Shown here piece after piece: positions 1 through 7,774 of a stretch of 43,644 nt of DNA. The translations under genes were made by a program, and so were the position numbers. The DNA comes from Streptomyces sp. NRRL F-5727. Its GTDB lineage: Bacteria > Actinomycetota > Actinomycetes > Streptomycetales > Streptomycetaceae. The stretch covers positions 1 to 43,644 of the forward strand of contig NZ_JOGX01000056.1 in NCBI RefSeq assembly GCF_000719555.1. Reading direction: 5' to 3'. Within the stretch, counting starts at the first letter, position 1. Each line of letters opens with the position of its first letter. The notes beneath the pieces were generated by a model. It did no database searches. It saw nothing but the letters and a program-made list of their open reading frames with translations, and was not told where the DNA came from.

Positions 1-126
1 GCCCGGGGGCGGCGGGGGAGGGGGCGGTACGGCACCCGCAGGCGCGCCCGCCCCGGCCATGCGATGGCCGCAGACCTCGCACCAGTCGTCGGAGACCGAC
101 TGGTGTCCGTTCGGGCAGGTCGGCAT
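1..126 (-). CDS. Zinc-ribbon protein, N-terminus only (possible FHA-domain protein)
   Basis: Only the first 42 codons lie in the window; the gene runs off the left edge. It starts MPTCPNGHQSVSDDWCEVCG, a compact Cys-x-x-(Gly-His)...Cys-x-x-Cys zinc ribbon, followed by an Ala/Pro-rich linker. The ATG lies 42 nt after the stop of the VWA gene on the same strand, so it is probably the last gene, or one of the last, of the glnX-glnH-pknG transcription unit. Zinc ribbons of the same kind occur in the kinase and phosphatase upstream. In actinobacteria a zinc-ribbon/FHA protein often follows a PP2C-VWA pair, and FHA proteins are the known targets of PknG (GarA/OdhI). That would fit here, but the FHA domain is not visible, so it is inference. 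Confidence 0.6.
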   Translation of the reverse strand, partial: MPTCPNGHQSVSDDWCEVCGHRMAGAGAPAGAVPPPPPPPPG

Positions 127-168
127 GTCGGTGCTTCCCCCTCTCGTCGTCCGGCCCGGTCGGCCGGG

Positions 169-1494
169 CTACCTCGTGACGCGAACGGTCTTGGTGGAAC
201 GCGTCTCGAGTGTCATCTCGTCCGCCTCCGCGACCTTCGCCTTCAACCGCACAGTACCCGCCGCCGCGTCGACCACGTCCACCACCTTCGAAAGGAGTTT
301 CGCGGTATCCGCGTTCCCGGAGGCCGCCGCGAGCTGCACCGCACGGCCCAGTTTCGCGGTCGCTCCGTCCTGATCGCCCGATTTGCGGGCGTCGAGACCG
401 GCCTGGATGGCGTCCGCGAGCTCCGCCTGTCCCGTGTAGTGGGCGACCTGGGGGTCGATGGCCGTGGTCATCGCCACGTCGTGCGTCCACACCGCCCGTA
501 TCAGTCCTTGGGACACCGGCCGGGCGTCGCCGCCGGCCGGGTCGGGGACGATCAGGGAGGCCCGGGCGGCGAGCATCTCCTGCCCGACCGCGTTCGCCGG
601 CACCCGGACCCGCACGTGGTAGTCGCGGGACTCGTCGCCCCAGGAGCCCGTCGGGTAGTCCCCGGCGCGCGGACCGGCGTCCGTACGGCGGGCGGTGAGG
701 TCCACGACCGTCGGGGCGACCTGCTTGACGAAGACGAGCTCCGCGCCGACCGGTGTCCACAGCCGCAGCGCCACGTCGGCGACGCCCTTGCCCATGACGT
801 TCTCCATCATGGCCGTGAAGTCGGCGGCGAGCCCCGCCGGATCGGCGACGATGTCGGCGGAGCCGAGCAGCGCCGAGGCGATCCCGGTGACCTCCTTGAC
901 CTCCCAGTCGGTGCCGACGCCCCGCGCGTCGCAGGTGAAGCGGCCCGCGCAGGCGTCGAGCGCGGCCCGCAGCGCCTCGGGGGACTCGTGCTCGTTGCGC
1001 CCGTCGGTGAGCAGCACGGCGTGCCGGATGGCCAGGTCCTCGTCGCCGAGGAGGGTGTCGGCGAGCCGCAGCCAGGTGCCGATCGCGGTGCCGCCGTCGG
1101 CGGTGAGCCGGGCCAGCGACTCCTTCGCCTCGGCGCGGGTCCGGGGTCCGGCGACGGCGAGCCGCCCGTGGTCCGGGTAGACCTGGGCGGCGAGGTGGTT
1201 GCCGGCGACGACGGCGAAGGAGGTGCCGTCCCGGAGGGTGTCGATCGCGGCGGCGGTCGCGGCCCGGGCGCCCTCCATCTTGGCCGGCGGGTAGTCCATC
1301 GAGCCCGAGCAGTCGACCATGATCACCACTCCGGCGGGCCCGCCGGACGTGACCCCGCGCGCGCCGCTGGTGCCGCCGCCGGTCGCGGTGACGGTGACGA
1401 TCGCGTCGACGTCCCGCCCGCCGACCGGCAGGTACTCGTTCTGGTAGACGTCCACCGAGAACTGCGGCACGGACGGCTTGGCGAAGTTCGCCAT
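169..1494 (-). CDS. VWA-domain protein of the PknG operon
   Basis: 441 aa, no signal peptide and no membrane helix, so probably cytosolic. A von Willebrand A domain spans about residues 55-235. The MIDAS motif D61-C-S63-G-S65 is intact, and a later TDGRNEH segment supplies the usual second-shell Asp. VWA domains bind Mg2+ or Ca2+ and mediate protein-protein contacts. The rest resembles the all-beta plus helical C-terminal part seen in actinobacterial VWA proteins next to PP2C phosphatases. It follows the phosphatase by 40 nt in the same direction. The ATG opens a protein starting MANFAKPSVPQFSVDVYQNE, with an AAGGAGT ribosome-binding site upstream. I infer an adaptor or scaffold role in the kinase/phosphatase pathway; no enzymatic activity is suggested. 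Confidence 0.85.
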   Translation of the reverse strand: MANFAKPSVPQFSVDVYQNEYLPVGGRDVDAIVTVTATGGGTSGARGVTSGGPAGVVIMVDCSGSMDYPPAKMEGARAATAAAIDTLRDGTSFAVVAGNHLAAQVYPDHGRLAVAGPRTRAEAKESLARLTADGGTAIGTWLRLADTLLGDEDLAIRHAVLLTDGRNEHESPEALRAALDACAGRFTCDARGVGTDWEVKEVTGIASALLGSADIVADPAGLAADFTAMMENVMGKGVADVALRLWTPVGAELVFVKQVAPTVVDLTARRTDAGPRAGDYPTGSWGDESRDYHVRVRVPANAVGQEMLAARASLIVPDPAGGDARPVSQGLIRAVWTHDVAMTTAIDPQVAHYTGQAELADAIQAGLDARKSGDQDGATAKLGRAVQLAAASGNADTAKLLSKVVDVVDAAAGTVRLKAKVAEADEMTLETRSTKTVRVTR

Positions 1495-1534
1495 CTGGTG
1501 TGGACTCCTTGGCAGCAGCGGAAGTGACGGGGGG

Positions 1535-2887
1535 TCAGGAAGAGCCTGCCCCCGCCGGCGGCGGGGCGAACGGCGTCAGCGCGACCGTGATGTTGTCGTG
1601 TCCGCCGCCGTCGAGGGCGTGGCCGACCAGGACCCGCGCCGCGTGCAGCGGCCGGACCGCCGCGTCGGCGGGCACCGCCCGGGCCATCGACTCGGCGGCC
1701 TCCGCGTAGTTCCACAGACCGTCCGTGCAGACCACCACCACACCGGGCCGGTCCGGCTTGAACGCGGCGGTGTGCGGCTCCAGTTCGTACGCGTCGGCGC
1801 CGAGCCAGCCGGTGATGGCGTGGGCGCGCTCGTCCGCGTACGCCTGCTCCTCGTTCATCAGCCCGGCCTTGACCATCTGGGCGGCCCACGAGTCGTCCTC
1901 GGTGAGCCGCGCGGCGGGCGCGGACCGGTCGTCGGGCACCCAGTAGGCGCGGCTGTCGCCGACCCAGCCGACGACGAGGAGCTCGTCGGTGACGACGGAG
2001 CCGACGATGGTGCAGGCGGGCGAGTTCCCGCCGTGGAGGGAGTCGGCGCTCCCGCCGTCCGGGCCCGCGGTGCGGGCCAGCGCGGTGACGGCCTCGGCGG
2101 CGGCGACGATCGCCTCGTGCATGGCCTGCTGCGGGTGGGTGCCGCGGGGCAGCGCCTCGCCGAGCACGGCCCCGGCGGCGCGGGCCGCGGCGGCGGACGC
2201 CTCGTCGGGGCGGTGGGCGGAGGAGACGCCGTCGCAGACGACGGCGACGGCGGCGGGACGGCCGTCGGGCAGCGTCGTCTCGGTGAGCGCGAACGCGTCC
2301 TCGTTGCGGTGGTGGCGCAGTCCCCGGTCGCTGACGGCCGCGACCGTGCCGAGCTCCCGCTCCATGTGGTCGCGCTCGCGGGGCTGGGCGTGCCCGCAGT
2401 TCTCGCAGTAGCCGTCCCCGTCGACCCGCCCGGCCCGGCAGGCCACGCAGACCCCGTCCGGCACGTCCCCGCCGGCCCCGTCCGCGGGCGCGGCCGCGGG
2501 GGCGGGCTCCGCCCGGACGGCGGCCCGCGGGTCGGGCGCGGCCAGCTCGAAGTCGCCGCCGCCGCGCACGGTCGGCCCGGCCGGCTCCGCCGGCCCGTCG
2601 GTGCGCACCGGCACCGTCGGCAGCTCCCGGCCGCCCGAGTCGGTGCCCGGCAGCTCGCCGGGGTGCTGGGTCATCGTCGACAGCGAGCCGGGGTCCCGGG
2701 GCGGCGCCTCGGGCCAGACGGGCGCGGCGATCGGCATGGTCGGCCGGTCCTCGCCGGCCGGCAGCTCCGCGGCGGCCGTCAGGTCGTGACCGCAGGCCCC
2801 GCAGTAGCGGTCCCTCGGATCGACGGGCTCGGCGCACTCCGGGCAGGCGTCGAGTCCGTGCGCCGGCGGCTGGGGCTTCTGGGACAT
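1535..2887 (-). CDS. PP2C-family Ser/Thr protein phosphatase with two zinc ribbons
   Basis: 450 aa. The C-terminal half (about 180-440) is a PP2C phosphatase with the metal-binding motifs in order: SDRG...NEDAF (D187, N195-E196-D197), CDG (D219-G220), GDSRAYW, TDGLW and GGHDNITV. It should remove phosphate from Ser/Thr in an Mn2+/Mg2+-dependent way. The N-terminal half carries two Cys4 zinc ribbons, C15-C18-C29-C32 and C147-C150-C161-C164, joined by a Pro/Ala-rich linker. The ATG sits 2 nt after the kinase stop codon, so kinase and phosphatase are probably translationally coupled and made together. The open frame continues upstream through the antisense of the kinase, but the MSQKPQPP start is right for the family and position. 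I infer that it opposes PknG on the same substrate. Confidence 0.9.
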   Translation of the reverse strand: MSQKPQPPAHGLDACPECAEPVDPRDRYCGACGHDLTAAAELPAGEDRPTMPIAAPVWPEAPPRDPGSLSTMTQHPGELPGTDSGGRELPTVPVRTDGPAEPAGPTVRGGGDFELAAPDPRAAVRAEPAPAAAPADGAGGDVPDGVCVACRAGRVDGDGYCENCGHAQPRERDHMERELGTVAAVSDRGLRHHRNEDAFALTETTLPDGRPAAVAVVCDGVSSAHRPDEASAAAARAAGAVLGEALPRGTHPQQAMHEAIVAAAEAVTALARTAGPDGGSADSLHGGNSPACTIVGSVVTDELLVVGWVGDSRAYWVPDDRSAPAARLTEDDSWAAQMVKAGLMNEEQAYADERAHAITGWLGADAYELEPHTAAFKPDRPGVVVVCTDGLWNYAEAAESMARAVPADAAVRPLHAARVLVGHALDGGGHDNITVALTPFAPPPAGAGSS

Positions 2888-2889
2888 CC

Positions 2890-5439
2890 TCACACCCACG
2901 TCCTGGGGCGGTAGCGGTTGGCCCGCTCCACCAGTTCGATCCTCTCCTCGCCCTGCTGGGCGAGCCGGGCCAGCACCCGGTAGGCGCGCTCCAGGCCGAA
3001 GCGGAGCCCGCTCTCGTCCAGTGCGCTGCCGAGCAGCGGCTCCCCGCCGCCCGGCGCGGCACCGGGACTCCCGGAGAGTACCCAGTCCAGGGCCGTACCG
3101 AGCACCTCCGTCGACAACCGCTCCCGGCGCACCGGGTCGAGGCCGAAGCCGCCCAGCGCCGAGACCTGCGCGGCGGCCGCGGTCAGGTCCGCGCCGAGCG
3201 GTTCGCGCGGCGGGCGCCGCCGCAGCCGGGCACGGACCGCCGCGACCCGGGCCGCCGTGTAGTGGATGGAGGACTCCGGTACGGATTCGAGCGCGGCGAC
3301 CGCGCCCGTACGGTCCCCGGCGGCGAGCCGCACCCGGGCCAGCCCGAAGGCGGCGCTGACGAAGCCGGGGTCGGTCGTCCACACCAGGTGGTAGTACTCG
3401 GCCGCGTTGTCGAGCTGGCCCAGCACCTCGGCGCAGACGCCGAGCGCCAGCTTGGGCGCCGGCTCGCCGGGGAAGGCGTCGTACACCGCGTCGAAGGCGA
3501 GCGCCGCGTGTGTCAGGTCGCCGCCCACCAGCGAGGCCACGCCCCGGTGCCACACCACCCGCCAGTCGTCCGCGTCCCACTGCTCCAGCGCGCCGAGGGT
3601 CTGCCCGGCGGAGACCAGGTCCCGCAGGTCGAGCTGGGCCCGCAGGGCGCGCAGCCGCAGCTCGGGGGTGTCGGCGGGCGCGGCCCGCAGCGCGCCGAGG
3701 AGTTCGGCGGGCGCGGCGGCCTGGAGCCCGGCGAGGAAACCGGCGTTGGCGTCCGCCGGGTCCACCCGCGGCACCGGCAGCGCCAGCGCGGTGGCCGCCA
3801 CGTCGAGCGGGGCGAGCAGCGCGTCGAGCGGCTGCCCGGCGGGGACGCCCGCCGCCGCCGGGGCGGCGGAGCGCCGGGCCCGGCCGGTGCGGCGCGCCCC
3901 CAGCACCGACACGTCGTCGGTCTGCTCGGCGAAGAGCACGGTGTCCGTGACCCGGGTCTCCGCGCCGAAGAGCGTCGACAGCGCCGGCCGGGGCCGCCCC
4001 GACTGGAGCGCGACGACCTCCCGCAGCACCCCGGTCAGCTGCTCCGCCATCTCCTCGGCGGAGGCGAAGCGGCGGGCCGGGTCCGGGTCGGTGGCCCGCA
4101 CCAGGAACCGGTAGAACGACTCGTACCGCTGGAAGACCTCGATGTGCCGTGGCTCCGGCAGCGAGCCCGCGAAGACGTTGGTGTAGCCCTGGAAGTCGAA
4201 GGTGAGCACGGCGAGCGTGCGGGCCACCGTGTACAGGTCGCTGGCGACCGACGGGCCGACCTCCGCCACCTCGGGCGCCTGGTAGCCGACCGTGCCGTAG
4301 ATCGCCGACTCGTCGTCGTCCATCCGCCGGACCGCGCCCATGTCGATGAGCTTCAGCTGGTCCTCGGTCTGGAGGGCGTTGTCCACCTTGAAGTCGCAGT
4401 ACAGCAGGTTGCGGCTGTGCAGGTGGCCCAGCGCCTCCAGGGCCTCGATGCCGTACGCGCACGCCTGCTCGACCGGCAGCGGGTCGCGCCGGCCCTCCGG
4501 GGTCCGCCGGTCGTTGGCGATCTCCTTGAGCGACTTGCCGCCCACGTACTCCATGACGATGTAGCCGTCGAGGGAGCCGGTGCGCGGGTCGAGGTGTTCG
4601 ACGAAGTTGTAGATCCGGACGATGTTGGAGTGCTCGATCTCGGCGAGGAAGCGGCGCTCCGAGATCGCCGCCGCCATGGCGTCCTGGTCGCCGGTGTCGA
4701 GGAGGCCCTTGAGGACCACCCACCGGTTCGAGACCGCCCGGTCGACGGCGAGGTAGATCCAGCCGAGGCCGCCGTGCGCGAGGCACCCCGCCACCTCGTA
4801 CTGGCCGTGCACCACGTCCCCGGCCCGCAGCTTCGGCACGAAGGAGTACGGGTGCCCGCACGAGGTGCAGAAGCCCTCGGTGCGGCCCGGCCGGTCACCG
4901 CGCGCACGGCCCACCGGCGCACCGCAGTCGGAACGCGAGCAGAATCGCTTCCGCTCCGGCACCTCGGGGTGCGCCATCACCGCCGCGCGCGGGTCCGGGC
5001 GCGGCACCTCCGGGATCGCGACCAGCCCGGCGCCCAGCCGCTTCCGTGCCGACTGCGCGGCGGAGGAGCCGGAGCTGCGCACCGACACCGAACGGCCGGT
5101 GGCCCGCCCGGACAGCGACCGCGACAGCCGCCCCGACACCGAGCGGCGGGAGGACGAGGAGCGCGACGAGGCCCGTGAGGACGCCCGCGAACCGCTGCGC
5201 GCCGACGCCGAGTCGGGGCCCCAGGCCGCCGCCTCGGACGGCGCGCCGAAGCCCGTGCCCGTGCCGCCGTGCTTCCCCGGCACCGCGACCCCGGTCGGGT
5301 TGGCCTGGAGGTGCCCGCTGGGCGCCACCACCGGCGCGAGCCCGCAGGTGTCGCAGTACAGCTCGCCGCCGCCGACGTCCTCGTACGCGCCCTCGCACGT
5401 GGGCCGCTGGCAGCTCCCCGGCGCTCTCAGACCGCTCAC
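2890..5439 (-). CDS. pknG: PknG-type serine/threonine protein kinase
   Basis: 849 aa; same architecture as mycobacterial PknG (about 750 aa) with a longer N-terminus. Order: zinc ribbon 1 (C10, C15, C30, C33); a Ser/Arg-rich linker (about 76-133); zinc ribbon or rubredoxin-like module 2 (C167, C172, C191, C194); kinase domain (about 210-465) with AHGGLGWIYLA glycine loop, Lys244 in VVLKGL, catalytic loop YCDFKVDN (D349, K351, N354) and IDMG (D366) in place of DFG; then a TPR region to the end. No membrane helix, so a soluble kinase. In mycobacteria and corynebacteria PknG phosphorylates the FHA protein GarA/OdhI to control 2-oxoglutarate dehydrogenase and glutamate metabolism. The GTG start overlaps the TGA of the preceding gene (GTGA), which fixes the start. 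The symbol is assigned by homology read by eye. Confidence 0.93.
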   Translation of the reverse strand: MSGLRAPGSCQRPTCEGAYEDVGGGELYCDTCGLAPVVAPSGHLQANPTGVAVPGKHGGTGTGFGAPSEAAAWGPDSASARSGSRASSRASSRSSSSRRSVSGRLSRSLSGRATGRSVSVRSSGSSAAQSARKRLGAGLVAIPEVPRPDPRAAVMAHPEVPERKRFCSRSDCGAPVGRARGDRPGRTEGFCTSCGHPYSFVPKLRAGDVVHGQYEVAGCLAHGGLGWIYLAVDRAVSNRWVVLKGLLDTGDQDAMAAAISERRFLAEIEHSNIVRIYNFVEHLDPRTGSLDGYIVMEYVGGKSLKEIANDRRTPEGRRDPLPVEQACAYGIEALEALGHLHSRNLLYCDFKVDNALQTEDQLKLIDMGAVRRMDDDESAIYGTVGYQAPEVAEVGPSVASDLYTVARTLAVLTFDFQGYTNVFAGSLPEPRHIEVFQRYESFYRFLVRATDPDPARRFASAEEMAEQLTGVLREVVALQSGRPRPALSTLFGAETRVTDTVLFAEQTDDVSVLGARRTGRARRSAAPAAAGVPAGQPLDALLAPLDVAATALALPVPRVDPADANAGFLAGLQAAAPAELLGALRAAPADTPELRLRALRAQLDLRDLVSAGQTLGALEQWDADDWRVVWHRGVASLVGGDLTHAALAFDAVYDAFPGEPAPKLALGVCAEVLGQLDNAAEYYHLVWTTDPGFVSAAFGLARVRLAAGDRTGAVAALESVPESSIHYTAARVAAVRARLRRRPPREPLGADLTAAAAQVSALGGFGLDPVRRERLSTEVLGTALDWVLSGSPGAAPGGGEPLLGSALDESGLRFGLERAYRVLARLAQQGEERIELVERANRYRPRTWV

Positions 5440-6713
5440 CACTGTCGTCCTTCCGTGTCCCGCGGACCGGACAGCAGCTCCGCCACCGCCCGCTGGTAGC
5501 GCAGCACGGCCTGCTCCGCCGCCCGCAGGTCGCAGGGCGCGCTCCACAGCATCCGGCGCGCCGTGTCGTACCGCTCGGTCAGGAACGGGTCGTCCGCCCC
5601 GCCGAGCCGGACCGCCTTCGCCCGGTACGCGTCCAGCCGGCCGCGCAGCTCCGCCCGTACCGCCAGCGGCGCCGTCACCGCCGTCAGCGAGTCGCGGGCC
5701 CGCAGCAGCTCCTCCTCCGCCTCCCGCTCCAGCGCGTCGAGCAGGGGGGAGAGCCGGTGCCACCGGGCGTGCCTGCGGTGCTCGGCGGCGGCCTGGAGCC
5801 GCTCCTGGAGCGCCGTCGGCGGCCCGCTCACGGCCGGCACCTCGGAGGCGGCGATCTTCGCCAGCACCTCGCCGCGCGCCACCCGCGCCTCGGCGAGGGT
5901 CCGGTCCGCCCGGGACAGCACGTCGCGCAGCCGCAGCAGCCGCTCCTCGGAGTCCTGCCGCACCGCGAGGACGGCCTCGATCTCCCGCCGCACGTCCTCC
6001 AGCGCGAGCGCCGCCCGGTCGTACCGCGTGGTGTCGGGACGGCCGCCGCCCGGCGCCGAACTGCCCGCCGCCGGACGCCAGAAGGCCAGCGGGTCGGTCA
6101 CCACCCGGGACCGCAGCTCGGCCAGCTCGGCGGTGATCGACTCCAGCTCGTCCCCGGCCGGATGCTCCCCGGGCCGCACCCCGACCGAGTGCGCCAGCGA
6201 ACGGGTCCGGCCCAGCTCGGCGGCGAGCAGGTCTATCCGCGCGGGCAGCGCCGACCACACCGCGTCCGCCGTCACCACCACGTCGAGCGAGGCCGCGTAC
6301 AGCTCGTTCATCCGCCGCACCAGGCCGTCGAGGGTGAACCGCTCGGCGAGCAGCGCCTCTTCCCCCGCCCCGCCCGGCACGTGCACCGAGTCGCCGCGCA
6401 GCCGCTCGGTCAGCTCCGCCAGCTCCTCCCGGTTCGGCCACTTGTGCCGCGACCGGACCTCCCGGGCCTCCCGCAGCGCCGCCGTGTAGGCGTCGAAGCA
6501 GGTCCAGAGCACGGTGATGGTCCGCTCGGTCGACTCCCAGCGCTCCCGGGTGGTGCCGGTCAGCCCGGCGCCTTCGAGGAGCCGCCGCCCGGCGTGGTCC
6601 TGGAGCGCGAGGAGCGAGTCCTCGACCGCCTTGTGCTCCGCGCCGAGGCGCGCCAGCGCACGGTCCACCTCGTCCCGGTCCATCACCGGCCCAGGGGGTC
6701 CCGTGACGCCCAT
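5436..6713 (-). CDS. Uncharacterised coiled-coil protein between glnH and pknG
   Basis: About 425 aa, not recognised. It is almost wholly helical, charged, and rich in Glu, Arg, Ala and Leu, with several heptad-like stretches (for example around TAELAELRSRV and EDVRREIEAVLAVRQDSEER). It has no signal peptide, membrane helix, or Cys or His cluster. The gene begins a few nt after the glnH stop and its TGA overlaps the pknG GTG, so it is locked into the operon and probably works with the kinase. Two ATG codons are possible. The one at 6713 has GAGGAG four nt upstream and is chosen; the one at 6725 has AAGGAG with no spacing. The classical glnX-glnH-pknG set of mycobacteria has no such gene in this place. 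A structural or adaptor role is a guess. Confidence 0.8.
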   Translation of the reverse strand: MGVTGPPGPVMDRDEVDRALARLGAEHKAVEDSLLALQDHAGRRLLEGAGLTGTTRERWESTERTITVLWTCFDAYTAALREAREVRSRHKWPNREELAELTERLRGDSVHVPGGAGEEALLAERFTLDGLVRRMNELYAASLDVVVTADAVWSALPARIDLLAAELGRTRSLAHSVGVRPGEHPAGDELESITAELAELRSRVVTDPLAFWRPAAGSSAPGGGRPDTTRYDRAALALEDVRREIEAVLAVRQDSEERLLRLRDVLSRADRTLAEARVARGEVLAKIAASEVPAVSGPPTALQERLQAAAEHRRHARWHRLSPLLDALEREAEEELLRARDSLTAVTAPLAVRAELRGRLDAYRAKAVRLGGADDPFLTERYDTARRMLWSAPCDLRAAEQAVLRYQRAVAELLSGPRDTEGRQW

Positions 6714-6731
6714 CGCTCTCCTCATCTCCTT

Positions 6732-7763
6732 CTACCTGTACAGCGGGAGGGGCGGTTCGGCCTTCCCGAGGCCCGCCTCCAGCCAGGTCCGGTACGCCGC
6801 CTGCCAGGGGCCCTTCCGGTAGTCCTCCAGGACCTTGTTGACGCGGCGCACCAGGTCGTCGTTGCCCAGCTTCGCCGCCACCCCGTAGTACTCCTCGGTG
6901 AACGGCTCGCCCTTCAGCTCCACCGCCGGGTCCTGCGCGGCCTGTCCGGCCGCCAGCGCGTTGTCGGTGACGACCGCGTCGACCTCGCCCATCTGGAGCC
7001 GCGCCAGACAGTCCAGCTGGTTGGGGACGGTCAGCAGGTTCCGGTCGGCGGGGGTGCCGTCGCCCTCGTCCCTGATGACCGCGCCGAAGGACTTCTCCTC
7101 CAGCGCCTCGTAGGCCGTGGACCCCTCGGCGGTGCACACCCGCCGGCCCTTCAGCGAGGCGTCGTAGCCGGTGATCGGGGAGTCCTTGGGCGCCAGCACC
7201 TGCTGCCCGGCCCGGAAGTAGGCGGTGGAGAACGCCACCTGCTTGATCCGCTTGCAGTTGATCGTCATCGTGCGGACCACGAGGTCCACCTTGCCGCTGT
7301 CCAGGGCCGCGATCCGCTGGTTGGTGGGCACGGCCCGCAGCACCACCGCCTCCTCGTCGCCCAGCAGGTCCTTGGCGATGGCCCGGGCCAGGGCGATGTC
7401 GAAGCCCTCCAGGGTGCCCGTCTCCGGATTCCGGAAGCCCCAGCGGTAGCTGGACTGGTCGACGCCGACGATCAGCTTCCCCCGCTGCTTGATCGCCGCG
7501 ACCGACGGCCCGTCCACCGCCGAGGGCCGCAGCGACGCCTGCGGGTTCTCGCAGGTGTCGGCCTTGACCTGGAGGCCCGTGCCCACGCCGGGGCCCGGCC
7601 CGTGGGCGCCGCCGGACGGGACCGCGCCGCCCACGTCCCGGGTCAGCGGCAGCAGAGTGAGGGAGGCGGTCAGCGCGCAGGCCACGCCCATCGTGGCCAC
7701 GCCGCCCCAGCCCCGCAGCCGCCGGGCCGCCCGTCGCGCCATCGGCTCGCCGTCGTGTGCCAT
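6732..7763 (-). CDS. glnH: GlnH-like glutamate/aspartate-binding protein (type 3 solute-binding)
   Basis: 343 aa. Residues 20-42 form a hydrophobic export or anchor segment. From about residue 90 the sequence is a bacterial family 3 solute-binding fold (GKLIVGVDQSSYRWGFRNP, LEGFDIALARAIAKDLLG, KVDLVVRTMTINCKRIKQVAFS), the family that binds glutamate, glutamine and aspartate. It ends with the usual Trp-containing helix (RTWLEAGLG). There is no permease or ATPase gene nearby. With glnX before it and pknG after it, it is better read as the extracytoplasmic sensor of the GlnX-GlnH-PknG pathway than as part of a transporter. Mycobacterial GlnH is a lipoprotein; here no good lipobox is seen, since Cys29 lies inside the hydrophobic stretch. 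It follows glnX by 11 nt. Confidence 0.85.
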   Translation of the reverse strand: MAHDGEPMARRAARRLRGWGGVATMGVACALTASLTLLPLTRDVGGAVPSGGAHGPGPGVGTGLQVKADTCENPQASLRPSAVDGPSVAAIKQRGKLIVGVDQSSYRWGFRNPETGTLEGFDIALARAIAKDLLGDEEAVVLRAVPTNQRIAALDSGKVDLVVRTMTINCKRIKQVAFSTAYFRAGQQVLAPKDSPITGYDASLKGRRVCTAEGSTAYEALEEKSFGAVIRDEGDGTPADRNLLTVPNQLDCLARLQMGEVDAVVTDNALAAGQAAQDPAVELKGEPFTEEYYGVAAKLGNDDLVRRVNKVLEDYRKGPWQAAYRTWLEAGLGKAEPPLPLYR

Positions 7764-7774
7764 TCCGCCCCCTC

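Noticed and set aside
2890..7137. Open frame of 1415 codons continuing upstream of the kinase
   Set aside because: The part before 5439 is antisense-like low-complexity sequence that overlaps the coiled-coil and glnH genes; the GTG at 5439 overlapping the upstream stop is the sensible start.
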